A stretch of 64,000 nt of DNA from an uncultured Sphingorhabdus sp. GTDB taxonomy: Bacteria > Pseudomonadota > Alphaproteobacteria > Sphingomonadales > Sphingomonadaceae. A program made the position numbers and the translations under genes. Location of the stretch: positions 62,001-126,000 of the forward strand of contig CANMXN010000002.1 in the NCBI GenBank assembly GCA_947501885.1. Reading direction: 5' to 3'. Below, piece by piece: positions 27,021 through 37,322 of this stretch. Within the stretch, counting starts at the first letter, position 1. Each line of letters opens with the position of its first letter. The notes under the pieces were generated by a model, which worked only from the letters and a program-made list of their open reading frames with translations, was not told the origin of the DNA and made no database searches.

Positions 27021-28403
27021 ATGTATAGTGTTAATCAAATAAATGATAAGAACCATAAATATTATAAAAGTTTATTTATAGTTTTCCTTGCAATTCTTAC
27101 TGCAACCTTAGGTGGTTCTAATCTTCATGCTGCCGAACCAAATGAACGAAAAAACGCTATTCCCTATATTATTAAATCGGGCGATACGCTCATAGAGCTG
27201 ACGAATAAATATATTCGCCCAGAGATTTCTTATCGCCTTATTCAAAAATATAATGGCATCAACAACGAAAAACGCTTAAGAATTGGGTCAAAGTTATTTC
27301 TACCGCGCCAATATCTACGGTTTAACCGTAGCAATGCAGAAATTTTGTCTCTGCGCGGTAATATTACCATTCAAAGTAATACAGCTGAAGCCGCCAAACA
27401 ATATAAGGTGGGTGATGTCATTAGCGAGGGTGCAGTGATTAACACAGGCAGATCATCTTTCATGTCACTCGCATTAGAAGATGGATCACAACTATCACTG
27501 CCATCGAACAGCAATGTGCGATTACGCCGCATGCGCCGCTATATATTAGAGCGTGCTATTGATTATGATTTTGATATTAGCAAAGGCGGTAGCCGAACCA
27601 AAGTGGCACCATTACGGGGCAATAATGACCGTTTCCAAGTCCGCACACCTAAAGCAATCTCTGCTGTACGCGGAACTGAATTTCAGATGCGTGTCGATGA
27701 TAGCACTGACAATGCCATTGCCGAGGTTGTCGAAGGAAGCCTGAATGTATCGAACACCATCACAAAAACGGATGGTCTATTGCCAACGGGTAATGGCCTA
27801 GCCGTGACCAAAACTGGTGGTGAAATAAAAGAAAAATTACTGCCTGCCCCTGAGCTTATTGAAGCCACCAAAACGCAAAAAGATGATATATTAAACTTTC
27901 AGATTAAACCACAAGCGGGAGCAGGAAAATATCGATTGGCATTTGCATCCGATGCCAGCTTTATCGAACAATTTGAAGATAAAATTGTTGACGGAACAGA
28001 GCTTAATTTAACATCAATCGATAATGGCAGATATTATATTAGAGCATCCGCTATTTCACCCAATGGTATCGAGGGTTTATATAATACATATACATTCAAA
28101 CGCAGACTAAATAGTGTTAGCGCCGATAGTTCAGCGGGTGATGAGGGTTTTGTTTTCAAATGGTCCGCAATGGGGGAAGGCAATAGAAGCTTTCATTTCC
28201 AGCTCTTTTCTAGTGATAGTAACAGCAAGCCATTAGACAAAACTGCCTTAGTTGATGAAGCTGGCCTATCACACAATAATATTGTAATTTCCGATATTCC
28301 ACCTGGCCAATATGTATGGCGGCTAGGCACAACATTATTTGATGCTGGTGAGGCAGATGTTAGCTGGACCCCTTATCAAACCATAGCAATAGGCGCAGAG
28401 TAA
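27021..28403 (+). CDS. Exported LysM-FecR domain protein
   Basis: A 460-residue protein with a membrane or signal segment at 17-35 and likely cleavage after HAA. A LysM module at about 47-95 (YIIKSGDTLIELTNKY to RIGSKLFLP) should bind peptidoglycan. A FecR-type domain follows at about 128-243 (AVINTGRSSFMSLALEDGS, and FQVRTPKAISAVRGTEF), and the rest (275-460) looks like beta-sandwich repeats (KYRLAFASD, YYIRASAISPNGIEGLY, GQYVWRLG). GGGG lies 7 nt before the ATG, which decides this start. It stands between a response regulator and a CHASE2 kinase, so it probably senses or transmits an envelope signal in the periplasm. Confidence 0.9.
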   Translation: MYSVNQINDKNHKYYKSLFIVFLAILTATLGGSNLHAAEPNERKNAIPYIIKSGDTLIELTNKYIRPEISYRLIQKYNGINNEKRLRIGSKLFLPRQYLRFNRSNAEILSLRGNITIQSNTAEAAKQYKVGDVISEGAVINTGRSSFMSLALEDGSQLSLPSNSNVRLRRMRRYILERAIDYDFDISKGGSRTKVAPLRGNNDRFQVRTPKAISAVRGTEFQMRVDDSTDNAIAEVVEGSLNVSNTITKTDGLLPTGNGLAVTKTGGEIKEKLLPAPELIEATKTQKDDILNFQIKPQAGAGKYRLAFASDASFIEQFEDKIVDGTELNLTSIDNGRYYIRASAISPNGIEGLYNTYTFKRRLNSVSADSSAGDEGFVFKWSAMGEGNRSFHFQLFSSDSNSKPLDKTALVDEAGLSHNNIVISDIPPGQYVWRLGTTLFDAGEADVSWTPYQTIAIGAE

Positions 28404-28449
28404 ATTATCTATCATTGATATTCTTAGCAATGGCAGACTATAAACATAT

Positions 28450-30792
28450 ATGACAATTCGCCTGCGCCTGATTATTGAATGGTTCATAATCCTACTATTA
28501 GCAAATCTAACTGTAATATGCTTTACTTATTGGAACATCACATCTGCATTTGACAACTTGCTCTATGATGGCATTAGCGACAGCGCCAGACCAGCGGCTG
28601 ATGATAATATATTGATCATTGCAATAGACGAGCAAAGCCTCGCACAAAATGGCAAATGGCCATGGAGTAGATTACTACATGCGCAGCTTATTGAACAAAT
28701 TAAACCATTAAACCCTCGTTCGATAAGTCTGGATATCATTCTAAGTGATAAAAGCACTGAGGAGGAAGATAAAGCACTAGCAGAAGCCTTTTATGCTGAT
28801 AGTCAAGCTCAGCAACCCGCCATTTTTATGCCGCTACATTCCGTAAGTCCAGGCGAAAATGGCAAGGCGTATGACATTATCTACCCAAACCAAGCTTTCA
28901 TAAAAAGCGATGATAATATTGGCCATGTTAATCTAACATTTGATAATGATGGTGTTTTAAGAAGGTTTAATATCTGCTTTCAGGCCGACGAAGCTGGCAA
29001 GCAATGGCCGCATTTAATGGAACGTATTTATCAAAACCGTCATGGCCGCCCATCAGAAACCATGCAAAAGGCGGCGCAAAATAAGCTGTGTGAAAAACCG
29101 AGGATGATCCCATATAGCAAGCGCGATACTATAGCACAAATCTCCTATAGCGATGTACAGAAAGGCAATATCCCAAGAGCATTTGTAGAAGGGAAAGATA
29201 TTATTATCGGTGCCACAGCCAATGGCTTAGGCGATAATTACCCCACACCTTCAAGCGACGGTGGTTTGCTCTCAGGTGTCGAAATTATGGCCAACATGCT
29301 AGGGGCATTAGAGAGAAATGATTTCATAACTCCTGTACCTTTATGGCAAACAATTATAATCTTACTGCTCCCAATATGGTTGTTATTACTTAGCTTTTTA
29401 AGGCTGCAGCCAAGACAAATATTAATAATATCAGCCATCATCTTCTTTGGCTTATTTGGTCTATGCGCCTTCTTATTATATTTTGGATATTGGTTAGCCC
29501 CAGGTCCAGCACTGGTTGCATTACTGATCGCATATCCATTATGGGGATGGCGCAGGCTGCAAACGGTAAGTTATTTTATGGGCAAAAAGTTAAAAGAATT
29601 AGAAGCCGAAGAAGATAGCATTCCATTTCACAGCAAAAAGAAGAAATCTCTTGATCTTATTGGCCGGCAACGTGACACACTTGACCAGGCCATTGATAAT
29701 ATACGCAGTTTACGCCGTTTTGTGACCGATACATTATCGGGTTTGCCCGACCCAATGTTTGTCATCAACTTAGAGAATGAAGTGATATTATCGAATGATA
29801 TTTTAGACAGCAGATTAGAAACATCTCTTGTTGGTCGTTCTTTGTCTGAAGCCATTGAAACATTGGTCTGCGAAGAAGATAGACCCGCAGTCTATAATTA
29901 CATTAATGCTACTGATGACCAAAACCATAATATGCTCATCGACCAAGAAAAAGTGGTTCGCATGAATTATAATGAGACAAGTTCGATGGGTTTCGTCCGT
30001 TTCTCATCAAAACGGGGTCGTAATTTTGTAATGCGCAGAACGGAATTACTCAGTGATGAAGGTGATTTACGCGGCTATATCCACTATTTAGCCGACATAT
30101 CCGCACTCGCAAAAGCGGATGCTCAACGCGAAGAAATGTTGCAACTCTTATCCCATGATATGCGCGCACCGCAATCCGCTATATTAGCATTATTAGACGG
30201 GAAAATTGACGATCAAGCAAAAAAATCAATAGCATCCAATTCTAAACGTACATTGCAATTAGCACAAGATTTTGTCGAAATTGCCCGAATGGGAGAAACG
30301 CCATTTGATGGTGAGGAGATTATGATCGATAATCTTATCGACGATGTAATCGATTCCTTATGGCCTCTAGCAAAAGAGAAAAAGATCAAAATCACACTAT
30401 CAAATAATAATGAAGGCTCATTCATAATAGGAGAGATAGACAGCCTTTCGCGTGCCTTTATGAATTTGCTTGATAATGCTATAAAATTTAGTCCTGAAAG
30501 TTCAGAGGTCTATGTAAAAATAAAAAATATGACTTTTGGAAATACACCTATGATTTCCATAACAATTGAAGATGAAGGCCCTGGCATTGTCAATAACATG
30601 TTACCAACATTATTTGACCGCTTTACCAGCAATCGCTCAAAAGAAGGACGTGCTCAAGGTACAGGATTGGGTCTATCATTCGTATCTGCTGTTATAAGCC
30701 GCCACAATGGTAGTATTAACGCTGATAATAAACGCAATAGCGGTGCTATTTTCAGCATATTATTACCAGAATCTATTATAGAAGAAGCATAA
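28450..30792 (+). CDS. CHASE2 sensor histidine kinase
   Basis: A 780-residue membrane kinase. One membrane segment at about 10-28, a periplasmic CHASE2 domain (about 38-290, ILIIAIDEQSLAQNGKWPWSR and FVEGKDIIIGATANGL), three membrane segments between 298 and 365, a coiled coil, a PAS-like region (about 424-550), then HisKA with His569 in LLSHDMRAPQS and a HATPase domain with LLDNAIKF, DEGPGI and GTGLGLSF. It should phosphorylate the response regulator encoded two genes upstream. The gene follows the LysM-FecR gene after 46 bp. The H box reads HDMRAP rather than HELRTP. Confidence 0.94.
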   Translation: MTIRLRLIIEWFIILLLANLTVICFTYWNITSAFDNLLYDGISDSARPAADDNILIIAIDEQSLAQNGKWPWSRLLHAQLIEQIKPLNPRSISLDIILSDKSTEEEDKALAEAFYADSQAQQPAIFMPLHSVSPGENGKAYDIIYPNQAFIKSDDNIGHVNLTFDNDGVLRRFNICFQADEAGKQWPHLMERIYQNRHGRPSETMQKAAQNKLCEKPRMIPYSKRDTIAQISYSDVQKGNIPRAFVEGKDIIIGATANGLGDNYPTPSSDGGLLSGVEIMANMLGALERNDFITPVPLWQTIIILLLPIWLLLLSFLRLQPRQILIISAIIFFGLFGLCAFLLYFGYWLAPGPALVALLIAYPLWGWRRLQTVSYFMGKKLKELEAEEDSIPFHSKKKKSLDLIGRQRDTLDQAIDNIRSLRRFVTDTLSGLPDPMFVINLENEVILSNDILDSRLETSLVGRSLSEAIETLVCEEDRPAVYNYINATDDQNHNMLIDQEKVVRMNYNETSSMGFVRFSSKRGRNFVMRRTELLSDEGDLRGYIHYLADISALAKADAQREEMLQLLSHDMRAPQSAILALLDGKIDDQAKKSIASNSKRTLQLAQDFVEIARMGETPFDGEEIMIDNLIDDVIDSLWPLAKEKKIKITLSNNNEGSFIIGEIDSLSRAFMNLLDNAIKFSPESSEVYVKIKNMTFGNTPMISITIEDEGPGIVNNMLPTLFDRFTSNRSKEGRAQGTGLGLSFVSAVISRHNGSINADNKRNSGAIFSILLPESIIEEA

Positions 30793-30796
30793 TGGT

Positions 30797-31297
30797 TTAA
30801 CGGTTATGACGCAAATCAGATATAGCCGCGTCAACCAAAGCCTTTACCATTCTTGCTTCATCAAACTCACAGCGATACCGTGTAGCTGACCCTTTATATA
30901 GGGTCTTACCATCCTTTATATCATTAAGCACGACAGCCAATCTTACTGCTCTATCTTTGCAGGTTTTCAAAAATGCTTTATCGCGTGCTTTCGATATTAC
31001 CTCTGCCCCTTGCTCACTTTTGGTAGAAATCGCACTCAATGCATCACGGTCTGACAATGTAATGGTTACATATATTTGACCATTATCGGTGTGATTAAAT
31101 CCTCTACCCACCAATTTATCACGCACCAACTTCTGTGCTAAGATATAAGCATTGCTGCGACTCTCTGTTGTATTTGCGAATTGAAAACTATTGGGTTGTA
31201 AAGATACTGCACCAGGTAAATCGGTTTCCAAAGTATGGTTACATGCAGAAATTAGCATATATGATGATAATATAAAGGCTATAGAATGAGACTTCAT
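30797..31297 (-). CDS. Hypothetical lipoprotein
   Basis: A 166-residue protein with a lipobox ISAC and Cys19. The mature part resembles small DUF4136-like lipoproteins (ANTTESRSNAYILAQKLVRDKLVGRGF, residues about 42-68; YVTITLSDRD; YRCEFDEARMVKALVDAAISDL), but the family call is tentative. It is transcribed towards the CHASE2 kinase gene and ends 4 bp after it. No function can be assigned. Confidence 0.7.
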   Translation of the reverse strand: MKSHSIAFILSSYMLISACNHTLETDLPGAVSLQPNSFQFANTTESRSNAYILAQKLVRDKLVGRGFNHTDNGQIYVTITLSDRDALSAISTKSEQGAEVISKARDKAFLKTCKDRAVRLAVVLNDIKDGKTLYKGSATRYRCEFDEARMVKALVDAAISDLRHNR

Positions 31298-31379
31298 TAT
31301 GTTTCCTTCACACGATTTTACATATATTTATGACTATATAGTCAAATCATCACCTATTTGCTAATATTATTATCAACTA

Positions 31380-31580
31380 TTAGCGCGTAAGTAAAAAGTA
31401 GATGATGTAAAGCCAAGAAAATAAGCCATGAACTATAGCCCAAAAGATGGACTCATTTGTCACATAACTCACCACTATTGCCAATGTAGACCCAAAAGTC
31501 ACACCGCGTTGCACGGTACGATTAGTAGTTACATATTGATATAGTGGAGGTTTTCCTGTGGGTGGTTCCATATCTGTCAT
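31380..31580 (-). CDS. Small hypothetical membrane protein coupled to aroG
   Basis: A 66-residue protein with a polar N-terminus and two hydrophobic segments (about 28-42 and 46-63). Its ATG overlaps the aroG stop as ATGA, a strong sign that it is real and co-translated. Similar two-helix proteins follow class II DAHP synthase genes in other sphingomonads as far as I recall; function unknown. Confidence 0.65.
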   Translation of the reverse strand: MTDMEPPTGKPPLYQYVTTNRTVQRGVTFGSTLAIVVSYVTNESIFWAIVHGLFSWLYIIYFLLTR

Positions 31581-32947
31581 GCTGCCAATATATTACGTTC
31601 TGATATTTCACGATTAAGCATCTCAGCCAATAAAAATGCTAATTCAATCGACTGTGCAGCATTTAATCTTGGATCACAATGGGTATGATAACGATCTGCT
31701 AAGCTCTCATCTGTAACGGCCACTGCGCCGCCCGTACATTCCGTCACATTTTGCCCAGTCATTTCACAATGAATACCACCTGCAATAGTGCCTTCCGCAC
31801 GATGAACAGCAAAGAAACCACGGACTTCTGCCAATATTCGGTCAAATGGTCGTGTCTTATACCCACTATCGGACTTGATAACATTGCCATGCATAGGATC
31901 ACATGACCATGTCACAGGATGCCCTTCTGCTTTTACCGCTCGCACCAATTTTGGTAATCCCGCTTCAATCTTATCATGCCCATAACGCGTAATCAGCGTC
32001 ATTCGGCCTTCTTCACGATTAGGGTTTAATGTATCAAGCAGGCGAATAAGTGCATCGGGTTCCAGCGAAGGGCCGCATTTCATACCAATCGGATTATCGA
32101 TACCACGCAGAAACTCAACATGAGCACTGCCTTCAAAACGTGTCCTATCCCCAATCCATAAGAAATGCGCCGATGTATCATACCATCTGTCCGTTATCGA
32201 GTCTTGCCGCGTTAATGCTTGTTCATAGGGCAATAATAACGCCTCATGGCTGGTGTAAAATTGCGTCGCTTTCAGCTGTGGTACTGTATCAGGGTTAATA
32301 CCGCAGGCTTCCATAAATTCCAGAGCCTCGCCAATTTTATCGGCCATTTCAGAGAATTTCTTTGCCCATGGGCTACGGCCCATAAATTCCAAGGTCCAAC
32401 CGTGTACTTGTTTTAGATTGGCATAACCACCTTGGCTAAAGGCCCGCAATAAATTAAGCGTCGCAGCGGACTGACTATAGGCTTTGACCATACGCTCTGG
32501 ATCAGGTTCACGCGATACTTTATCGAATGCAATATCATTGATAATATCACCACGGTAACTTGGAAGATCGACGCCATTCATCGATTCAACGTCGCTACTT
32601 CGCGGTTTGGCAAACTGTCCCGCCATACGGCCCAGTTTCACAGTCGGCTGTTTTGATGCATAGGTGAGCACAACCGCCATTTGCAAAATCACCCGGAAAG
32701 TATCTCGAATATTATTAGGGTGAAACTCAGCAAAACTTTCAGCGCAATCACCACCTTGCAATAAAAAAGCTTTACCAGCCGCTACATCAGCCAAATCTGC
32801 CTTCAGACTTCTTGCCTCACCAGCAAAGACCAATGGCGGATATGATCCTAATTTTTCTTCCGTCGCGTTCAATAATGCTTGATCGCTATATGTTGGCATT
32901 TGTATGCCTTCATGATCGCGCCAGCTTTGCGGCGTCCAATTCGCCAT
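31577..32947 (-). CDS. aroG: 3-deoxy-7-phosphoheptulonate synthase, class II
   Basis: A 456-residue plant/mycobacterial-type DAHP synthase. It joins phosphoenolpyruvate and erythrose 4-phosphate, the entry to aromatic amino acid synthesis. Motifs include [60 protein letters not shown] and [19 protein letters not shown] precedes the ATG. A small membrane protein gene overlaps its stop. I see no attenuator-like leader peptide in the 196-bp spacer 32948-33143. Confidence 0.96.
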   Translation of the reverse strand: MANWTPQSWRDHEGIQMPTYSDQALLNATEEKLGSYPPLVFAGEARSLKADLADVAAGKAFLLQGGDCAESFAEFHPNNIRDTFRVILQMAVVLTYASKQPTVKLGRMAGQFAKPRSSDVESMNGVDLPSYRGDIINDIAFDKVSREPDPERMVKAYSQSAATLNLLRAFSQGGYANLKQVHGWTLEFMGRSPWAKKFSEMADKIGEALEFMEACGINPDTVPQLKATQFYTSHEALLLPYEQALTRQDSITDRWYDTSAHFLWIGDRTRFEGSAHVEFLRGIDNPIGMKCGPSLEPDALIRLLDTLNPNREEGRMTLITRYGHDKIEAGLPKLVRAVKAEGHPVTWSCDPMHGNVIKSDSGYKTRPFDRILAEVRGFFAVHRAEGTIAGGIHCEMTGQNVTECTGGAVAVTDESLADRYHTHCDPRLNAAQSIELAFLLAEMLNREISERNILAA

Positions 32948-33143
32948 GATATTTCTCCGTTATATTCATCACCATAGCCGGTGAATATCACATCCGTTAT
33001 AGGCTATTTGATAATTCGACTAGAGTTAAGTAATTTCAAACGACACTATTCGAAACTTTCTTGCGCGATAAGTGACATATTCACCCATATGTTAATAGGC
33101 AGCCTAATATTTCAATCAAAATAAGTTGGTTTGCGTGATCGCT

Positions 33144-34391
33144 TTATTCACTCTCATCCAATGACGGCGCTGCTGCTTGTGTATTTTCAACTTCATCCGT
33201 TATTTTAATACCGCGCTGCGTCAAATAGTAAGTCGCAAAGCTTGCAAGCCAATGACTGCCTGAATAATGCTCATCAGACACTGAGGCCAGACCAACATCC
33301 GCATGCTTTTTCTTAGCAGCTTGCAAGGACGCAATGCGCACATCATCTTTTGGCAGCGCACTCGCTATACCATCAAGCGCCCAAGCACGTGATATATTCA
33401 CACCATCCAAATGCACCAATTTACCGTCACTAGGGTCTTTCACCACACCTACATCCAGCCAATTCGCTGACCCATCTTCGGGGATATTGGGTAGAAATTT
33501 GCTGAGCCATGCCGAAAATTCTTCTTGGTTCATTAACCGCCGCATCAAATCAGCTTCCATCAAGCAAGGCGAGAGAAAGTCTTCACCCGATGGTTCATAA
33601 GCAATAGGGCAATTTTCATCATTTTGGTGAAATAATTTGCTCTTATCCCTTACTAACCTACCTAGACCTGCATCACCGCCAGATTGTTCCCAATCCAATA
33701 TCAAGCCAAAGGCAAAGGCGCTTTGATTATGCGTACCCAAACGGATAGGATAGGCCAATTTCGGCAACCATTTTTTTAATTTCTCTATGATGACAAATTC
33801 GAGCGGTGCAAGTTTTTCAACAAACTCTTTTGCTTTTTGAGCTTTAGGTCCATCAGTCTTACTAACTTCTCTTAACTCAGCCATTAATTGCAAATACCAA
33901 GCGACGCCATAAGGCCGCTCAAAACTATCACGGTCATTGCCCAAGAAATATTGCCGTTCAACCGCAATTTTATCTTCCGTAAAGCTTGTCTCCATCAATG
34001 ATTCAATGTCTGCATCTAATTCTGGAACTTTATTTTGGCCCCATAGGCGGACCAATAACCAATGGCCATGCACAGCGCTGTGCCAATCAAAACAACCATA
34101 GAAAATAGGATATAATTCTTGCGGTGATTTAACATCTTCACCGCTGGAAAGGACATGCGCAATTTTATTAGGATATTGCCGCGCTACACAATTCAAGGCT
34201 AGGCGTGCAAACTTTGATTCAAGCGATATAGTTTCATCACTCGCAGCTTCGGCAATTTTTTCTGGAGCAAACTCGCCTGGTGTTTTTTCTGCAATAGTAG
34301 CAGAATTACCTTCATTTGATGCGTCTGAATTACAAGAACTCAACATCAACAAAATGGATAAAGGAATAGCTTTCTTAAGTATCAATGGCAT
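33144..34391 (-). CDS. DUF2891 lipoprotein
   Basis: A 415-residue protein with lipobox LSSC and Cys20. The mature part carries the DUF2891 pattern: FYGCFDWHSAVHGHWLLVRLW, residues about 95-115, then NDRDSFERPYGVAWYLQL and CLMEADLMRRL. DUF2891 proteins are alpha-helical, barrel-like and uncharacterised; sugar or uronate related roles have been suggested by fold only. The start at 34391 has AAAGG 8 nt upstream; a TTG codon 21 bp earlier is not needed. Monocistronic. Confidence 0.88.
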   Translation of the reverse strand: MPLILKKAIPLSILLMLSSCNSDASNEGNSATIAEKTPGEFAPEKIAEAASDETISLESKFARLALNCVARQYPNKIAHVLSSGEDVKSPQELYPIFYGCFDWHSAVHGHWLLVRLWGQNKVPELDADIESLMETSFTEDKIAVERQYFLGNDRDSFERPYGVAWYLQLMAELREVSKTDGPKAQKAKEFVEKLAPLEFVIIEKLKKWLPKLAYPIRLGTHNQSAFAFGLILDWEQSGGDAGLGRLVRDKSKLFHQNDENCPIAYEPSGEDFLSPCLMEADLMRRLMNQEEFSAWLSKFLPNIPEDGSANWLDVGVVKDPSDGKLVHLDGVNISRAWALDGIASALPKDDVRIASLQAAKKKHADVGLASVSDEHYSGSHWLASFATYYLTQRGIKITDEVENTQAAAPSLDESE

Positions 34392-34786
34392 GGGTATAAC
34401 CTTTGGCAGCAAATGGATACTGCTATAGTAATTTTTCTTACGCCACAGCTTAACGCATCTGCATAGCGATAGTAAAGCCTCGTGATTATAAATGTCATAA
34501 TTTCATATGTAACGCAGATTATCCAAACATATCATGCACCTGTAACAGGCATCTTAATCCTCTGAAGAAGATTAACCATCACCATTAATAAAAACAGCAA
34601 ATTATTGATATGATTTTACACAAAAGCACCGTTTTTTGCTGTAAAAACTATAGCTAATTAATTATGGTTGTTTGTCTCGTCCCAAGCTGGCACATAATAA
34701 TTATATAGAGTGATTCGACCTGCGTTCTGGTCTAATTAGGCAACTCTATATGATGCGTCATTGTATATTCGCAAAGGTTTAGTAGT
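34392..34786. other. 395-bp spacer with a structured leader of the SleB gene
   Basis: No gene seen. ATATAGAGT (34703-34711) pairs with ACTCTATAT (34743-34751) and encloses a smaller GACC/GGTC hairpin (34717-34720 with 34729-34732). The structure ends about 35 nt before the TTG start of the hydrolase gene, so it may be a structured 5' leader. TGGCAC at 34689 resembles a sigma-54 -24 element but has no matching -12. Confidence 0.4.
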
Positions 34787-36016
34787 TTGCCAGATAATCA
34801 GATTAATATTGCCCCCATTCATAAGGGACAAAGCGGCAAAAAGCTTAAGCGCAAGCGCTTATTTGGCCTGCGTGAGTGCATTATCGTAGGTATCGCCCTG
34901 ACAGTTGCAATATTAGCACCGTCATCGGGTCAATTCTTCTGGGCCGAAGCCAAAAGCGTTCGTTTCATTGACTCTGGTTTAAGCGAAGCAGAGATTGCTT
35001 CCGAAAACTTCCCAGGTTCAGCCTATTATTTCATGGAAACAAGCGAGGCTGTTTCTGACAATAAGTTTAACATCATTGATGACATAGACAGTTTCGATCT
35101 TGGCCTAAATGATACAATAGAAGTTGATGGAGACCTTTCTATTGCAGCTATAATTAATAGGAAAAGCGGACAACCATTTCCAACACAGCAAAGTTCCGCA
35201 GTAAAACCATTTGTAATTAATCCGCGCAGTGCGTCCTACACGCGCGCTTTAAAATGTTTAACTGATGCGATATATTATGAAGCCGCTACTGAACCTGAGG
35301 TTGGTAAACGAGCTGTGGCTCAAGTCATATTAAATCGCCTTCGTCATCCCACATACCCTACCTCTGTTTGCGGCGTTATCTATCAAGGCTCAGAACGCAG
35401 AACAGGATGCCAATTCTCCTATAGCTGCGATGGTGCATTTTCTCGTAAACCTAATACATCATATTGGAACAAAGCGCGCCGCATTGCATCGGAGGCATTG
35501 GCTGGATATGTTTACAAACCAGTAGGCACTGCAACCCATTATCATACCACTGCCGTTAACCCATATTGGGCGCCTAGCCTCAATTATATCGGTACTGTTG
35601 GTGCACATCGCTTCTATCGTTGGAAGGGCAGTGCTGGACGTCCTTCTGCATTTTTTAAACGTTATGCAGGGCGTGAGCCATTTCCTGGTCCAAAAGCAAG
35701 AGCCTATTCACCGCCCAAAAAGGTGCTCGATCCCGTTCAGTTGCAAAAACAATATGAGCGTGAATATCAAGCAGCTCTGGCAAAGGCTGAAAAAGAAGCC
35801 TCTGAACAACAATTGGCAAAGCAGATAAAACAAACACCCAATAATCCATTAGCTCGTCCGCAACCGATCGTTCAAGCAGCGCCTATTCCTGAATATTCAG
35901 CAAAAGCAAAACAAGCTGGTGGTGAACAACAATATGGCGCCACCAATTTACCGCAAGGCAGCAATGTGAAAGCAGAATATCAAAGCAGCGGTACATGGAA
36001 GAAACAACCAAGCTAA
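34787..36016 (+). CDS. SleB-type cell wall hydrolase
   Basis: A 409-residue protein starting at TTG with AAAGG about 9 nt upstream; the first in-frame ATG is some 80 codons later, after the membrane segment (about residues 29-48), so TTG is preferred. The Hydrolase_2 domain (about 148-262) shows LTDAIYYEAATEPEVGKRAVAQVILNR, with the catalytic-type Glu, plus CGVIYQGSERRTGCQFSYSCDG (residues about 198-220). Such enzymes are probable lytic transglycosylases or amidases acting on peptidoglycan. The C-terminal 120 residues are Gln/Ala/Pro-rich and probably span or bind the wall. Confidence 0.88.
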   Translation: MPDNQINIAPIHKGQSGKKLKRKRLFGLRECIIVGIALTVAILAPSSGQFFWAEAKSVRFIDSGLSEAEIASENFPGSAYYFMETSEAVSDNKFNIIDDIDSFDLGLNDTIEVDGDLSIAAIINRKSGQPFPTQQSSAVKPFVINPRSASYTRALKCLTDAIYYEAATEPEVGKRAVAQVILNRLRHPTYPTSVCGVIYQGSERRTGCQFSYSCDGAFSRKPNTSYWNKARRIASEALAGYVYKPVGTATHYHTTAVNPYWAPSLNYIGTVGAHRFYRWKGSAGRPSAFFKRYAGREPFPGPKARAYSPPKKVLDPVQLQKQYEREYQAALAKAEKEASEQQLAKQIKQTPNNPLARPQPIVQAAPIPEYSAKAKQAGGEQQYGATNLPQGSNVKAEYQSSGTWKKQPS

Positions 36017-36168
36017 CTGCTCATAAAGCTTATTCTCGATCATTCGTAATATTTATCCATATTCGAGGTAATTAAAGAGGTTTGCCTTCATATTGGCGGC
36101 AATTACCACTAATCATGACCTCTCATTAACCATAGCAACCATAACCTTGCTCTTAACAGGAGGCAGAT

Positions 36169-37299
36169 ATGGATGATGACGTTATAGATTATCAGAAGGG
36201 CTTTAGTACAGATAGGCCTGATATAAAAAGACCCCACAAGTCTTATAATTTATTCGATAAATTTGACCTAAGCGAGCAATATGATCACAGATTGATATCA
36301 AAAGTTGATGCTCAATTTATTGGCAATAGCGCCAAAGCACAGCATATTAAACAGATGATCCAATTAGCATCTGACTCCCAATGTCCTATCTTAATCACTG
36401 GTCAAACAGGTTGCGGCAAAGAAATATGCGCAAAAACTATCCATTCTATTTCCTCTCGCAAGGACAAACCTTTTATTGCGCTTAATTGCGGTGCGATTCC
36501 ACATGAACTTATCGAGTCCGAGTTATTTGGTCATAGCAAAGGTAGTTTTACGGGCGCACATCAAGACCATATAGGTTTATTCGAACAGGCCAATGGCGGC
36601 ACATTATTTTTGGATGAAATTGGTGAGATGCCATTAAGTATGCAAGTAAAATTATTACGGTTATTAGAGGATGGTATAATCCGTAAAATTGGCGATCATA
36701 AAGAGAAGCAAACCAATGTTCGCATCATCGCTGCCACCAATCAACATATTACTCATAAAATTGACCAAGGTAGATTTCGTAGTGATTTATATTACCGCAT
36801 ATCTATCCTTTCTATCGATATACCAACGCTAGTAGAAAGGCGTGATGATATTAAGGTTTTAACCCAATATTTTACGGCGCAATTATCAACTAATATTAAA
36901 TTAGATATGGGCCATTCAGCTTGGCAAGCTCTGATCCATCATGATTGGCCTGGGAATGTCCGTGAATTACGCAATTGGGTATCACGCGCTCTATTATTTT
37001 CCAGAGGAAAAAATATTGATGCTACGAAAGTAAAAGCATTAATTGCAATGGGTTGTCATGAACATGATAGCGTTCATGATTCAAGCCACAACCAAACACC
37101 CTATAGTCAGATCGTAAATGGCCAAGAAACATTTGATCTGAAGTCATATATTATCAATGAAGAGAAAAAATATATGCGTATTGCAATGCGCGCATCTGAT
37201 GGCATGATGCAGAAGGCCGCTCAATTACTAGGTATGAAACGCACCACCTTTGTTGAAAAAATGAAACGCTATGAGCTTACAGAATATAGCAAAAAATAA
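36169..37299 (+). CDS. Sigma-54-dependent transcriptional activator without receiver domain
   Basis: A 376-residue bacterial enhancer-binding protein. A short N-terminal region of about 45 residues, with no receiver or GAF domain, precedes the AAA+ domain: Walker A GQTGCGKE (78-85), the sigma-54 contact loop as GSFTGA (125-130, instead of GAFTGA), Walker B TLFLDE (145-150) and the arginine finger region FRSDLYYRI. A Fis-type HTH lies at about 345-370 (MQKAAQLLGMKRTTFVEKM). AGGAGG 5 nt before the ATG is the best ribosome site in the window. Upstream control by partner proteins is likely because a sensory domain is missing. A FliA-type sigma gene converges on it. Confidence 0.92.
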   Translation: MDDDVIDYQKGFSTDRPDIKRPHKSYNLFDKFDLSEQYDHRLISKVDAQFIGNSAKAQHIKQMIQLASDSQCPILITGQTGCGKEICAKTIHSISSRKDKPFIALNCGAIPHELIESELFGHSKGSFTGAHQDHIGLFEQANGGTLFLDEIGEMPLSMQVKLLRLLEDGIIRKIGDHKEKQTNVRIIAATNQHITHKIDQGRFRSDLYYRISILSIDIPTLVERRDDIKVLTQYFTAQLSTNIKLDMGHSAWQALIHHDWPGNVRELRNWVSRALLFSRGKNIDATKVKALIAMGCHEHDSVHDSSHNQTPYSQIVNGQETFDLKSYIINEEKKYMRIAMRASDGMMQKAAQLLGMKRTTFVEKMKRYELTEYSKK

Positions 37300-37322
37300 A
37301 TGCAATATAATTTAAAATATAT

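Noticed and set aside
34689-34710. Sigma-54 promoter (TGGCAC) before the SleB-type gene
   Set aside because: The -12 TTGC element is missing at the right distance.
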